48,676 bases of DNA from a bacterium. Its GTDB lineage: Bacteria; Bacillota_I; Bacilli_A; RF39; UBA660. Positions 26,432-34,862 of the stretch are shown in pieces; within the stretch, counting starts at the first letter, position 1; every line of letters begins with the position of its first letter. Location of the stretch: contig JAUNFK010000005.1 in NCBI GenBank assembly GCA_030525085.1, forward strand, positions 1 through 48,676, given 5' to 3'. The notes beneath the pieces are model-generated. The model had not been told where the DNA came from, searched no databases, and worked only from the letters and a program-made list of their open reading frames with translations. The translations under genes and the position numbers were made by a program.

Positions 26432-28147
26432 TTATCCCTGATTTATCAAATATTGTCTTAACTTTAATAAATCTGCTGAATTAATACTTGTTCCACCAGC
26501 CATTGATGCAGCTTTCAAATATGAACCACTAAGCATATTAGTCTCAAGTAGATGCTGACGAACCTTTAATAAATCTGCTGAATTTATAATTCCGTCACCA
26601 TTAACATCCCCCATTAATACATACTCATAAACTTCATTTTGATTACCATTAATGCATTCTATCTTCATTCCAGTACCTAATAAACTATCACCTAATACTT
26701 CTTCTCCATTATCTCTTTTAACAGTTATTTTAGCATTACCTGTAGCTTTACTAGTTATTTCACTTACCTTTGTTCCTGGATAATATCCACTATAATAATT
26801 TCCGTTTTGTGTTAGATTAAGTAAACTTATAAAGTCTATTTTAACATTTTCATCTTTACCATCACTTGGACCAGGTTCTACTGGTACATCAATCTTAGAA
26901 CCATTATTCTTGCCCTTACCACCATTAGCGAATACTAAACCAGCTAAAGCCGGATTAGACTCACCACTGCTAGCACCTATATTATAAAAATTATATAATC
27001 CAGAATAAGTATATCCTTCATAAGTAAATTCTGCTCCATTTGTAGTATTAGATAACTTTGTTCCAGCCTCTTGTCTTGACAAACTAGCCAGATATAAAGC
27101 AGATACTTTAGCATACCTACCAGCTTCTAAAAATAATGATGAATACGTTTTATTACTAATCGGTTCTATATTATCCATAAAAGTGCCAAAAAGAACACCT
27201 TTAATTAAACTCTCATCAACTTCTCTAAAACCTAAATTCTCAAACATAAAGATATATCTTTCATTTAAGAAATTACGTGGATCTAAGAAGAACGCAACAG
27301 CTTCCCTAGTAGCAATACACCATCCTTTTTCAGTAACATATTGTGGTTGAGCACAATGACCACTACTAATTTCAATACTACTAACATTATTTTCAACAGT
27401 AACACCTTCATAAAAATCATAATTTGTTTTCATTGGTGTAAAAGTCCAATTACTATGAATACTATGAATATATCTTAAATATGGTTTATAACTATCTGGA
27501 AATCCTTTAATAGATTCTTCAAAAGCTTCATCTGCTACAGTATCAATCCTATTAAGCTCTATCTCTTTAAACTTACTATCATATGTAGTTTCAGGCATAT
27601 TTTCAAAATATGGTATTACAAAATCATAAGCTTCATTTAATTTGTTATTCTTACTTAATGAATTATAAGTAGTCGATGCTTCACTAGATGGTGCCCTTAA
27701 ATTAGCCATATACTCATGGTTAAACTGAGGATAATAACCTTCAGGATTAACATTAAACTTCTTCAAATAAGAAGTATACTGGCCTTTAGAAATATAACCA
27801 CTACTAATAAATAACGCTCCACCCGTAATTGCTTTAGCTGGCGTATTCCATGGTCTTTCATAAGATGTACTTTGCTCACCAACTACTCCAACTAATGATG
27901 AACAAACATAGCCATACTCACCACTATAATAAATATAAAACCAAGGTTTCCCACAACCATTCCCAGCTGGAGTGTCCTGATTAATAATTTCGAATTCAGC
28001 ACCCTTAGGTATTTCCATAATCTTTTTTACTGAACTATCTGTAGAAGGTTTATCTCTCATAGTAACCTGACTTTTAACATAACCAGTATCAGCAAAAACA
28101 TTTACATATAGACATGACAAAAATAAAAATAATAATAACTTCTTCAT
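26432..28147 (-). CDS. Secreted SH3-domain N-acetylglucosaminidase-like protein with C-terminal dockerin-like repeats
   Basis: 571 residues. Signal peptide 1-19; an SH3b domain (about 22-90) for wall binding; a central region with the block FLDPRNFLNERYIFMFE (about 288-304) and SRQEAG, typical of clostridial endo-beta-N-acetylglucosaminidases that cut peptidoglycan glycan strands; a Pro/Gly linker (about 425-435); a beta domain; and at the end two dockerin-like repeats. The first repeat has the calcium loop DVNGDGIINSADL; the second keeps SINSADLLKLRQYL but lacks the acidic first half. ATG 28147 follows AGGGTG. It heads a two-gene unit with the Ig/cadherin-like protein. Likely a cell-wall hydrolase or remodelling enzyme. 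Confidence 0.78.
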   Translation of the reverse strand: MKKLLLFLFLSCLYVNVFADTGYVKSQVTMRDKPSTDSSVKKIMEIPKGAEFEIINQDTPAGNGCGKPWFYIYYSGEYGYVCSSLVGVVGEQSTSYERPWNTPAKAITGGALFISSGYISKGQYTSYLKKFNVNPEGYYPQFNHEYMANLRAPSSEASTTYNSLSKNNKLNEAYDFVIPYFENMPETTYDSKFKEIELNRIDTVADEAFEESIKGFPDSYKPYLRYIHSIHSNWTFTPMKTNYDFYEGVTVENNVSSIEISSGHCAQPQYVTEKGWCIATREAVAFFLDPRNFLNERYIFMFENLGFREVDESLIKGVLFGTFMDNIEPISNKTYSSLFLEAGRYAKVSALYLASLSRQEAGTKLSNTTNGAEFTYEGYTYSGLYNFYNIGASSGESNPALAGLVFANGGKGKNNGSKIDVPVEPGPSDGKDENVKIDFISLLNLTQNGNYYSGYYPGTKVSEITSKATGNAKITVKRDNGEEVLGDSLLGTGMKIECINGNQNEVYEYVLMGDVNGDGIINSADLLKVRQHLLETNMLSGSYLKAASMAGGTSINSADLLKLRQYLINQG

Positions 28148-28178
28148 TTTCATCACCCTACCTCAGCACTAGTATACC

Positions 28179-28207
28179 AAAAAAAGACATATTTTTTAAT
28201 ATGTCTT
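28179..28207 (-). terminator. Terminator of recA
   Basis: Perfect stem AAGACATATT/AATATGTCTT with a 4-base loop, followed on the minus strand by seven T. Confidence 0.85.
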
Positions 28208-28252
28208 CAATATATTTATGACAAATCCTTGTCAAAAAGAGAAACTAAATAA

Positions 28253-29281
28253 TTATTTTTCCTTTTTAGCTACAGGAATAAGTGGAATATTATTCGCTTC
28301 TCTAACTTGATTTTCAATCTCAATAGCTAAATCTGGATTTTCCTTTAAGAAAATTTTAACATTCTCTCTACCTTGACCAATCTTTTCACCTTTATAACTA
28401 AACCAAGCACCACTTTTATCAATTACACCAATTTGACTAGCCAAATCAACTAACTCTCCAACATGGCTAACTCCCTCTCCATACATAATATCAACTGTAG
28501 CACTTTTAAATGGAGGAGCAACTTTATTTTTAACAACTTTAATATTAGTCTTATTACCAGCAACACTATCGCCGGCTTTAATTTGCTCACCACGTCTAAC
28601 ATCTAATCTAATTGTTGAATAAAACTTTAAAGCTCTACCACCTGGAGTAGTTTCTGGATTACCAAATAAAACTCCAACTTTTTCTCTTAACTGATTAATA
28701 AAAATAGCAGTAGTTTTAGTCTTAGATATTGTTCCAGATAATTTTCTTAAGGCTTGACTCATTAATCTAGCTTGTAAACCAACATGAGAATCTCCCATCT
28801 CACCTTCAATTTCAGCTTGTGGAACTAATGCTGCAACAGAATCTATTACAACAATATTAACAGCTTCACTCTTAACTAATGCATCACAAATTTCTAATGC
28901 TTGCTCGCCTGTATCAGGTTGACTTAATAATAATTCATCAATATTTACACCTAACTTCTTGGCATAAACAGGATCAAGTGCATGTTCAGCATCTATAAAT
29001 GCGGCAGTTCCACCAGCCTTTTGTACCTCAGCAATAGCATGAAGTGCAATTGTTGTTTTACCACTAGACTCAGGTCCATAAATTTCAATTATCCTTCCTT
29101 TTGGATATCCTCCAACCCCTAACGCAATATCTAAAGTAAGCGAACCTGTTGATGTAACATCAATATTTATATGTTCACTACTTCCAAGTTTCATAATAGC
29201 ACCCTTACCGAATTGCTTTTCGATATCAGCCATTACCTGTTCTAATGCTTTACTCTTTTCTTTTGTATCAATTGTTTTCAA
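28253..29281 (-). CDS. recA: Recombinase RecA
   Basis: DNA strand-exchange and SOS co-protease of 342 residues, standard length. Walker A is GPESSGKTT (about 69-77), the catalytic Glu region IDAEHALD follows near 97, Walker B is VVIDSVAAL (about 144-152), loop L2 begins [10 protein letters not shown] near 199, and GGRALKFYS and MYGEGVS are further blocks. The start is a TTG at 29281 after AGGTGAAATAAC. Promoter and candidate LexA operator are upstream, and a strong terminator follows, so it is a monocistronic unit. Confidence 0.97.
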   Translation of the reverse strand: MKTIDTKEKSKALEQVMADIEKQFGKGAIMKLGSSEHINIDVTSTGSLTLDIALGVGGYPKGRIIEIYGPESSGKTTIALHAIAEVQKAGGTAAFIDAEHALDPVYAKKLGVNIDELLLSQPDTGEQALEICDALVKSEAVNIVVIDSVAALVPQAEIEGEMGDSHVGLQARLMSQALRKLSGTISKTKTTAIFINQLREKVGVLFGNPETTPGGRALKFYSTIRLDVRRGEQIKAGDSVAGNKTNIKVVKNKVAPPFKSATVDIMYGEGVSHVGELVDLASQIGVIDKSGAWFSYKGEKIGQGRENVKIFLKENPDLAIEIENQVREANNIPLIPVAKKEK

Positions 29282-29313
29282 GTTATTTCACCTATTCTTT
29301 CTCTTACACACTA

Positions 29314-29365
29314 ATTGTATAATACCATATTTTATTTGTCAAGCATTTTTTCAAACAAATGTATG
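29314..29365 (-). promoter_or_regulatory. recA promoter with candidate LexA/SOS box
   Basis: Minus-strand TTGACA (29342-29337), 17 bases, TACAAT (29319-29314). Nine bases before the -35 stands CAAACAAATGTATG on the plus strand (29352-29365), similar to the Firmicutes LexA consensus CGAACnnnnGTTCG, with four central bases and imperfect arms. The same arrangement occurs before the damage island at 30862-30913, with 11 of 14 box bases identical. Confidence 0.6.
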
Positions 29366-29431
29366 ACAAATTTTAAAAATTACTAATCTTTAAAATTTGT
29401 CTAAATTTTTATTAGATAATGCCTTCATTCT

Positions 29432-29458
29432 AAGTCGGTGACAATGTGTCACCAACTT
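29432..29458. repeat. Strong hairpin at the 3' end of dinD
   Basis: AAGTCGGTGACA and TGTCACCAACTT pair over 12 positions (one G-T) around a 3-base loop. No T run follows on either strand, so it is not a normal intrinsic terminator. It overlaps the dinD stop codon and may be an mRNA-end stabiliser or a remnant of a mobile-element end. Confidence 0.5.
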
Positions 29459-30206
29459 AATCATCTTCCTTTTTATTATCTATTAATAAGCGCTTTCTTT
29501 CTTTTTCTAATTGTTTTAAAGATTTTTCTGGAGTTGGATAATCCTCTGGCATAGTGCCACCCATTTCTTTTATTGCTTTTCTAACAATTTTTCCAACATT
29601 ATAATGAGTAGTTGTCGCAACTTGCTCACTAGGCTCAATTTGTTTTTTTAATAAATCTTCTGTTTGAGAGATTCTAAATATATTAGCACCTAATTCAGCA
29701 CTTCCCATATTATCTAAAATATCTTGCCTATATCTAAGTTTCTTTCTTCTAGCAATATCATTAGCTGTCTCTCCATTATATAACCCCCTATATCCGGCAT
29801 TAGTAAATTTATCAAAATTTTTAACTCCAGCATTCTTAGCAGCAATATTTAATGAATAATTCCCTTTTCTTGTTATATTTCTTCTATAAAATCTTTTCTC
29901 ATCTTCACTTAATTTGTCATACTCTTCTTCAGTTAATTCCATTTTTCTGGTTTGAACTGCAAAATAAGTTTGGCCTAAAGCAATAGCTTTTTTTCTAGAG
30001 TCTCCATTTTGAACTATTAAATAGCATGCATACCTAGACAATTTATAATCTAACACGCTTCTTTTAGCTCCCTTTGCAAGGTTTATCATTTTCCCGACCT
30101 TGGGAAAATGATCCTCAACATTATAACCGCTATTTTCACATGATTTTTGTGCGTTATCAATAGCATTAGAAAATCTTTCCCATTTACTATATTCAAGTAA
30201 TGGCAT
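29457..30206 (-). CDS. dinD: DNA-damage-inducible protein D (DinD), start region damaged
   Basis: Clear DinD homologue: CENSGYNVEDHF (about residues 23-34), LSRYACYLIVQNGD (about 56-69), QTYFAVQTRKMEL, AGYRGLYNGETA, ILDNMGSAELGANIFRISQT and GGTMPEDYPTPEKS appear in the family order. E. coli DinD (274 residues) inhibits RecA-mediated pairing and is SOS-induced; the role in Firmicutes is unknown. The first usable ATG, at 30206, lies inside the conserved N-terminus (WYARELMPLLEYSKWERF). Recognisable coding sequence continues upstream to about 30300 but has no start codon in that frame. The gene may be inactive at its start or produce a shortened protein. Confidence 0.8.
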   Translation of the reverse strand: MPLLEYSKWERFSNAIDNAQKSCENSGYNVEDHFPKVGKMINLAKGAKRSVLDYKLSRYACYLIVQNGDSRKKAIALGQTYFAVQTRKMELTEEEYDKLSEDEKRFYRRNITRKGNYSLNIAAKNAGVKNFDKFTNAGYRGLYNGETANDIARRKKLRYRQDILDNMGSAELGANIFRISQTEDLLKKQIEPSEQVATTTHYNVGKIVRKAIKEMGGTMPEDYPTPEKSLKQLEKERKRLLIDNKKEDD

Positions 30207-30309
30207 TAATTCTCTAGCATACCAAAATTCATTTCCATTCTCATCTTTATGTTTTATTTTTTCAAAAACACTTTTATCATAATTTTTTAATTTATTTATA
30301 TATAATCAT
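30207..30309 (-). other. Frameshifted N-terminal part of dinD
   Basis: In frame with dinD this segment reads INKLKNYDKSVFEKIKHK and then DENGNEFWYAREL, the expected DinD N-terminus, with no ATG, GTG or TTG. An ATG at 30309 with AAAGGTGAG just before it is one base out of frame, next to a short TA repeat, and runs to a stop after five codons. One inserted base explains all of this. Confidence 0.65.
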
Positions 30310-30561
30310 CTCACCTTTCTTTTTATTAGTTTTGAACTCTGTATTATTAAATAACAAGCATATCTTGATAATTTATATTCTAATATATTTTTTACTCCAT
30401 CATTAGGCATTTTAGATGTTTTACCAACTTGGGTAAAATGTTCATCAATCATGAATTTACTTCGCTTGCAAGTTAACTTTGCGTTTTTTATATTCCAGAA
30501 CTTGTTGTAATTCTCTAGCATACCAAAATTCATTACCATATTCTGCTACATGTTTTATCAT
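30306..30561 (-). pseudogene. Degraded second copy of dinD
   Basis: From ATG 30561 the frame gives MIKHVAEYGNEFWYARELQQ and VLEYKK, then stops. In another frame the DinD sequence resumes as MIDEHFTQVGK, then VKNILEYKLSRYACYLIIQ, and ends shortly after. About two thirds of the gene is missing and the middle is deleted and shifted. The intact-looking dinD follows directly, so this looks like a tandem duplication whose first copy decayed. Confidence 0.75.
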
Positions 30562-30578
30562 TTACATACAATCAAATT

Positions 30579-30834
30579 TCATATGCACGGCATTTTACCA
30601 TCTAATGACTTTAATTTTAACCGTCCGATTTTTTCGGGCACTACATTTTCTTCCAGTTTCAATCTGTATCTTAAAACTTTCCAATAATTTCTTAGATTAT
30701 CACTTTCTAATAAGACCCAACTAAAAGTATTTTTCTTGACTCGCACCCCATACAATTCTAAATGTTTTACTAATTATGTCCAAGCCTATAAAGGCCATTT
30801 CACTAACCTAAATCATCCCATTATCTGAAGTCAT
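30579..30834 (-). pseudogene. Remnant of a Bro-N/antirepressor-like damage-inducible gene
   Basis: The 3' part (30716-30579) reads VLLESDNLRNYWKVLRYRL, then GRLKLKSLDGKM, which fits the Bro-N domain seen in phage antirepressor-like proteins; it ends at TGA after MPCI. The 5' part begins with ATG 30834 (MTSDNGMI) behind AGGAG but stops after eight codons, and the frames between are broken. This remnant accounts for most of the long gap before rpe. Confidence 0.6.
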
Positions 30835-30861
30835 GCTCTCACTCCTAAGCAAGACACCTAA

Positions 30862-30913
30862 ATTGTAACCTTCAAAATTATACTTGTCAAGCATTTTTGC
30901 AAACACTTGTACG
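30862..30913 (-). promoter_or_regulatory. Promoter of the Bro-N/dinD island with candidate LexA box
   Basis: Minus-strand TTGACA (30890-30885), 17 bases, TACAAT (30867-30862). Nine bases before the -35 is CAAACACTTGTACG on the plus strand (30900-30913), nearly the same as the box before recA; the connecting AAAAATGCTTGACAA is also shared. Bases 30914-30960 hold no gene; a small hairpin CAGAT/ATCTG lies at 30915-30931. Confidence 0.6.
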
Positions 30914-30960
30914 CAGATTTTTAATATCTGAAATTCTAAAAATTTGCATACAAAAAGAGC

Positions 30961-31578
30961 CTAATTTCTTAAACTCTCTATCGCCTTTTCGTAATCTTGG
31001 CTCTCACATACATAAGACCCACTAACCACCATATCAGCACCAATAGTTAAATCAATAGTATCTTTATTTACTCCTCCGTCAACCTCAATTAAGAAATCAC
31101 TATAATTATTTAATTCCTTTATTTTATCACTTGACTCAGGTATAAATTTTTGACCACCTTTTCCTGGATAAACACTCATAACAAGTACTGTATCAACTAA
31201 ATCTAAATACTTTTCAATTTGCTCAACTGGTGTATCAGGATTAATTGCTAGTCCAGCTTTAATTCCATAACTATGTATTTTGTTAATCGTCTCATAAATA
31301 TCCTCATCTGCTTCAGCATGAAAAATAATTTGTTTAGTATTTAAAGACGCATAATCTTTAATATAATCAAGTGGATGCCTAACCATTAAATGCACATCTA
31401 AAAGTTTATTAATACCCTCCATAAACGCTTTTATATCACTAAAATCATAATTCTTAGTGCTAACAAACTCTCCATCCATAATATCAACATGAATATAATC
31501 AGCACTTGTACTATCAATTAACTCGATTGTTTTCTTTTCATCATATAAACTTTTTATAAACGAAACTGCTACTTTCAT
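30961..31578 (-). CDS. rpe: Ribulose-phosphate 3-epimerase
   Basis: TIM-barrel enzyme of the pentose phosphate pathway, interconverting ribulose-5-phosphate and xylulose-5-phosphate. At 205 residues it is a little shorter than the typical 215-220. Metal and catalytic residues are in YIHVDIMDGEFV (about 28-39) and DVHLMVRHPLDYI (about 61-73). VMSVYPGKGGQKF (about 133-145) and EVDGGVN (about 166-172) complete the signature. The start overlaps the rsgA stop as ATGA, placing it at the end of the rlmN-prpC-prkC-rsgA-rpe operon. No clear terminator follows. Confidence 0.92.
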   Translation of the reverse strand: MKVAVSFIKSLYDEKKTIELIDSTSADYIHVDIMDGEFVSTKNYDFSDIKAFMEGINKLLDVHLMVRHPLDYIKDYASLNTKQIIFHAEADEDIYETINKIHSYGIKAGLAINPDTPVEQIEKYLDLVDTVLVMSVYPGKGGQKFIPESSDKIKELNNYSDFLIEVDGGVNKDTIDLTIGADMVVSGSYVCESQDYEKAIESLRN

Positions 31579-32399
31579 TTCTCCCCCATAAACTTTTTAT
31601 AATCATCATATCTACTTTTAAGTATCTTACCAGCATTTACATAATCTTTAACCATACAGTTCTTCTCATTCATATGCTTGCAATCTTTAAACTCACAATT
31701 TAAATCAAACTCTACAAATGTATTCTTTAATTCATCTTTAGGTATATGCGAAATATCTAAAGCACTAAAACCAGGAGTATCAGCAATTAAACTATTTTTA
31801 TATTTAAATAACTCAGCATGTCTAGTAGTATGCTTACCTCTTCCTAACGCTTCACTTATTTCATCTGTCTTCAAATTAAGATTTGGATTAAGTCTATTTA
31901 AAAGTGTACTCTTACCAGCACCAGTTTGGCCAGTAAGAACAACTATCTTGCCATCCAGTAATTTAGTAATTTTATTAAGTTTATTGTTAACTGTGCACTT
32001 TATACCAATCTTATTATAATATTTTATAATCTTTCTAAGTGCCATCTTTTCTTTAAAAGTAAGTAAATCAGTTTTACTAAAACATATAATTGGTTCTATT
32101 CCCTTATATGTTATATTACTAATCATCTTGTCTAATAAACTCAAAGAAAGCTCTGGCTTCTTAACACTCGTAACAATTAATGCAGCATCTACATTACTAA
32201 TAGATGGCCTATCTAAATAATTCTTACGCTCTTTTATATCTAAAATATAATTATTAACTTCATCAATTACCACATGATCACCAACCAAAGGAGAAATATT
32301 TGTGTGATAAAACTTTCCCCTAGGTTTACAATCATATAAAGTGCCCCCACAATCAACAGTACATAAATTACTAATTATTCTAACAATTATGCCTTCCAT
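31575..32399 (-). CDS. rsgA: Small ribosomal subunit biogenesis GTPase RsgA
   Basis: Circularly permuted GTPase of about 274 residues that checks 30S maturation. N-terminal OB-fold (about 1-65, with SPLVGDHVVI), then the permuted G motifs: the G4 motif SKTDLL near 110 precedes the P-loop GQTGAGKSTLLN (about 157-168) and DTPGFS near 207. A C-terminal zinc knuckle (CEFKDCKHMNEKNC) follows. The frame opens at 32432 inside prkC, but MEGIIVRI at ATG 32399 matches the family N-terminus and lies just after the prkC stop, so I start there. Confidence 0.92.
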   Translation of the reverse strand: MEGIIVRIISNLCTVDCGGTLYDCKPRGKFYHTNISPLVGDHVVIDEVNNYILDIKERKNYLDRPSISNVDAALIVTSVKKPELSLSLLDKMISNITYKGIEPIICFSKTDLLTFKEKMALRKIIKYYNKIGIKCTVNNKLNKITKLLDGKIVVLTGQTGAGKSTLLNRLNPNLNLKTDEISEALGRGKHTTRHAELFKYKNSLIADTPGFSALDISHIPKDELKNTFVEFDLNCEFKDCKHMNEKNCMVKDYVNAGKILKSRYDDYKKFMGEK

Positions 32400-32400
32400 A

Positions 32401-34122
32401 CTAATCTGTAGCATCCTCAGGTGTATCAGCAATAACTATCTTTAAAGTCATATTACTAATAATAGATGAACCTGCTATTCTAGACTGACTAATAATAGCG
32501 CCTTGCTCATATTCATCAGTCATCTTATATTCAACCTCAAGTTTCAATTTATACTTATCACAGAATGCTTGAATATCACTTAAACTATAATTACCTTTAG
32601 TAAAATCAGGATAACTATCAGTAATATCAGGTACATATAAAGTTATAGTATCTCCCTCTTTAACCTCTGTACCAGCTGCTGGTTCCTGTCTAATTATTTC
32701 ATCTTTTTCATAATTAGAATCATTGCTAACCTCTTCAGTCTTCTGAATTACAAACAACTTATTAATCTGTTCTAATATTGTTTTAACTTCAATATAATTC
32801 TTACCAGTATAATCTTCTAAAGTAATAGTTCCAGCTCCACTTGATTCATATATAACAATCTCTGAGCCTTCCTTAACTGTTCTTCCCTTATTAGGGCTAG
32901 TTTTAACCACTTTACCTTTTTCAATAGTATCACTAGTAATTGTTTTATTTTCTGCACTTATCTTAAGCCCCATCTTAGTAAGAGTATCAACAGCTTCATC
33001 TATAGTCATATTTGAAACATCAGGAACAACTAAATCCTTAGAAGATGTTAATTTAGGAAGTAACACAACTACACTAGTCGTAATAATCGCAAGCGCTGCA
33101 AATACAAAACCTAACACAATAAGAACTTTATTTTCTTTCTTATGATAATCTTTTTCAGTTATCTTCTTCACATCGACTTCTTCTTTCTTAGCCTTAACTT
33201 TTTCTGGCTTTTCCTGTTTCTTTACTTCACTAACCTGTTTCTTATCCTTTTCATCAAGTTCAGGATAATTATAAACATACTTTGGTTCATCTGCTCTGCT
33301 CTTACTTAAACATGTCTTTAAATCTTCATGCATCTCTCTGGCATCAGCATATCTATTTTTAGGATTCTTAGCACAAGCCTTTAAAATAATATTTTCAACA
33401 GGCTGAGGAACATTTGGTAGTTCTTCTCTAATACTAGGTAAAGGATCCTTTAAATGCTTTAAAGCTATCTCAACAGCATTATCACCCTTATATGGAAGCG
33501 TACCAGTCAGTAACTCATAAAACAAAATACCCATTGAATACACATCACTCTGAATAGTGCATCCTTTACCACTAGCTTGCTCTGGAGGTATATAATGAAC
33601 ACTACCCATAACACTATTAGTCTGTGTAAGCTGAGTACTATTAAGTGCCATTGCTATACCAAAATCCGTAATCTTAACAAGACCATTTTCTAAAATCATG
33701 ATATTCTGTGGTTTAATATCTCTATGAATTATATATGAATCATGTGCACAAGCCATACCATCAGTAACTTGAAGCATAATATCAACTGCTTCTTCTAAAG
33801 TGAGTTTACCTCTTCTTTTAAGAAGCTGTTTTAAATGCTTACCCTCAATATACTCCATGACAATATAATAAATACCATCATCTTCACCCACATCATAAAC
33901 TTCAACTATATTAGGATGAGATAATGAACTCGCACTTAAAGCCTCTCTTTGAAAACGTCTAACAAACTTCTCATCATTTGCTAAATCTCCTCTTAAAACC
34001 TTAACTGCAACATTACGTTCTAAAATAGTATCAAACGCTAAATACACATTAGCCATTCCACCTTCACCAATAGACTTAATTATTTGGTAACGGTCATTTA
34101 TTTTTTGCCCCTTTTGTATCAT
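32401..34122 (-). CDS. prkC: PASTA-domain serine/threonine protein kinase (PrkC/Stk1)
   Basis: Transmembrane kinase of 573 residues. Kinase domain 10-270: glycine loop IGEGGMANVYLAFD, Lys in AVKVL, catalytic HRDIKPQN, DFGIA, and a GSVHYIPPEQ activation segment. A charged juxtamembrane stretch of Lys and Glu follows, then one membrane helix (about 343-365) and three PASTA domains outside (about 370-440, 440-505, 505-573) that bind muropeptides or lipid II. It controls growth, wall synthesis and, in spore formers, germination. Both ends overlap or abut neighbours; the cognate phosphatase gene is immediately upstream. Confidence 0.95.
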   Translation of the reverse strand: MIQKGQKINDRYQIIKSIGEGGMANVYLAFDTILERNVAVKVLRGDLANDEKFVRRFQREALSASSLSHPNIVEVYDVGEDDGIYYIVMEYIEGKHLKQLLKRRGKLTLEEAVDIMLQVTDGMACAHDSYIIHRDIKPQNIMILENGLVKITDFGIAMALNSTQLTQTNSVMGSVHYIPPEQASGKGCTIQSDVYSMGILFYELLTGTLPYKGDNAVEIALKHLKDPLPSIREELPNVPQPVENIILKACAKNPKNRYADAREMHEDLKTCLSKSRADEPKYVYNYPELDEKDKKQVSEVKKQEKPEKVKAKKEEVDVKKITEKDYHKKENKVLIVLGFVFAALAIITTSVVVLLPKLTSSKDLVVPDVSNMTIDEAVDTLTKMGLKISAENKTITSDTIEKGKVVKTSPNKGRTVKEGSEIVIYESSGAGTITLEDYTGKNYIEVKTILEQINKLFVIQKTEEVSNDSNYEKDEIIRQEPAAGTEVKEGDTITLYVPDITDSYPDFTKGNYSLSDIQAFCDKYKLKLEVEYKMTDEYEQGAIISQSRIAGSSIISNMTLKIVIADTPEDATD

Positions 34123-34862
34123 TCTATACCACCTTCTTTAACAAGATACGCTACTGTTATATTATCTGTTCCCCCTCTAGCATTACATTTCTTAATTAAC
34201 TTAATAAGTTTTCCCTCCTCATTAAGTTCCTCATCTATTAAAACCTTCTCAATCTGATCTTTAGTTAGCATATTAGTAAGACCATCACTACATAAAAGTA
34301 CAGCATCAACATTTGGATCAACATCAAATATATCAAGTTCTTGCTTTTCAGCAGCTCCGAGTGCTCTCATTAGCACGTTTTTCTTAGGATGATTAGCGGC
34401 TTCTTCAGCACTTAACTCACCGGATTCAACTAGTAAATTAACAAGTGTATGATCTTTAGTTATCTTATGAAGTTTACTATTCTTAAGTACAAACCCACTA
34501 GAATCGCCAATATTAGCAAATATCAAAAATTCTTTAGTAAGTAAGGCCATAACAACTGTAGTTCCTAAACCTGTTGCTTCTGGATTTTCCTCAGCATACT
34601 TAATTATATTAGTATTAATCTCACCTATATTTTCATTAAGCCAGCTAGCAGCATCTAATTTACTACCAATAGTAGAAAGCTCACTAAATCTAGAACCCAT
34701 ATGAGTAACTACCATTGAACTAGCTATCTCACCAGCTCTGTGTCCACCCATACCATCAGCTACGATCATTAAATGCTCACCTGATGCATTTTTAACTATT
34801 GTAACAGAGTCTTCATTATGACTTCTAACTCTTCCTGTATCTGTTAAATAAAATGATTTCAT
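34119..34862 (-). CDS. prpC: PP2C-family serine/threonine phosphatase (PrpC/Stp1)
   Basis: Metal-dependent phosphatase of 247 residues that reverses PrkC phosphorylation. Family motifs: TDTGRVRSHNEDS (about 6-18), IVADGMGGHRAGE (about 33-45), GTTVVMALL near 102, GDSSGFV near 122, LCSDGLTNML near 193 and GGTDNITVA near 230. The conserved aspartates for two metals are present. It overlaps both rlmN and prkC by ATGA, showing tight coupling of phosphatase and kinase production. Confidence 0.95.
   Translation of the reverse strand: MKSFYLTDTGRVRSHNEDSVTIVKNASGEHLMIVADGMGGHRAGEIASSMVVTHMGSRFSELSTIGSKLDAASWLNENIGEINTNIIKYAEENPEATGLGTTVVMALLTKEFLIFANIGDSSGFVLKNSKLHKITKDHTLVNLLVESGELSAEEAANHPKKNVLMRALGAAEKQELDIFDVDPNVDAVLLCSDGLTNMLTKDQIEKVLIDEELNEEGKLIKLIKKCNARGGTDNITVAYLVKEGGIE

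Noticed and set aside
30562-30960. Possible DGR template repeat, tRNA or other RNA in the longest gap
   Set aside because: Reading both strands gave only the Bro-N remnant, the promoter and the candidate LexA box; nothing matches the variable regions, and no cloverleaf was found.
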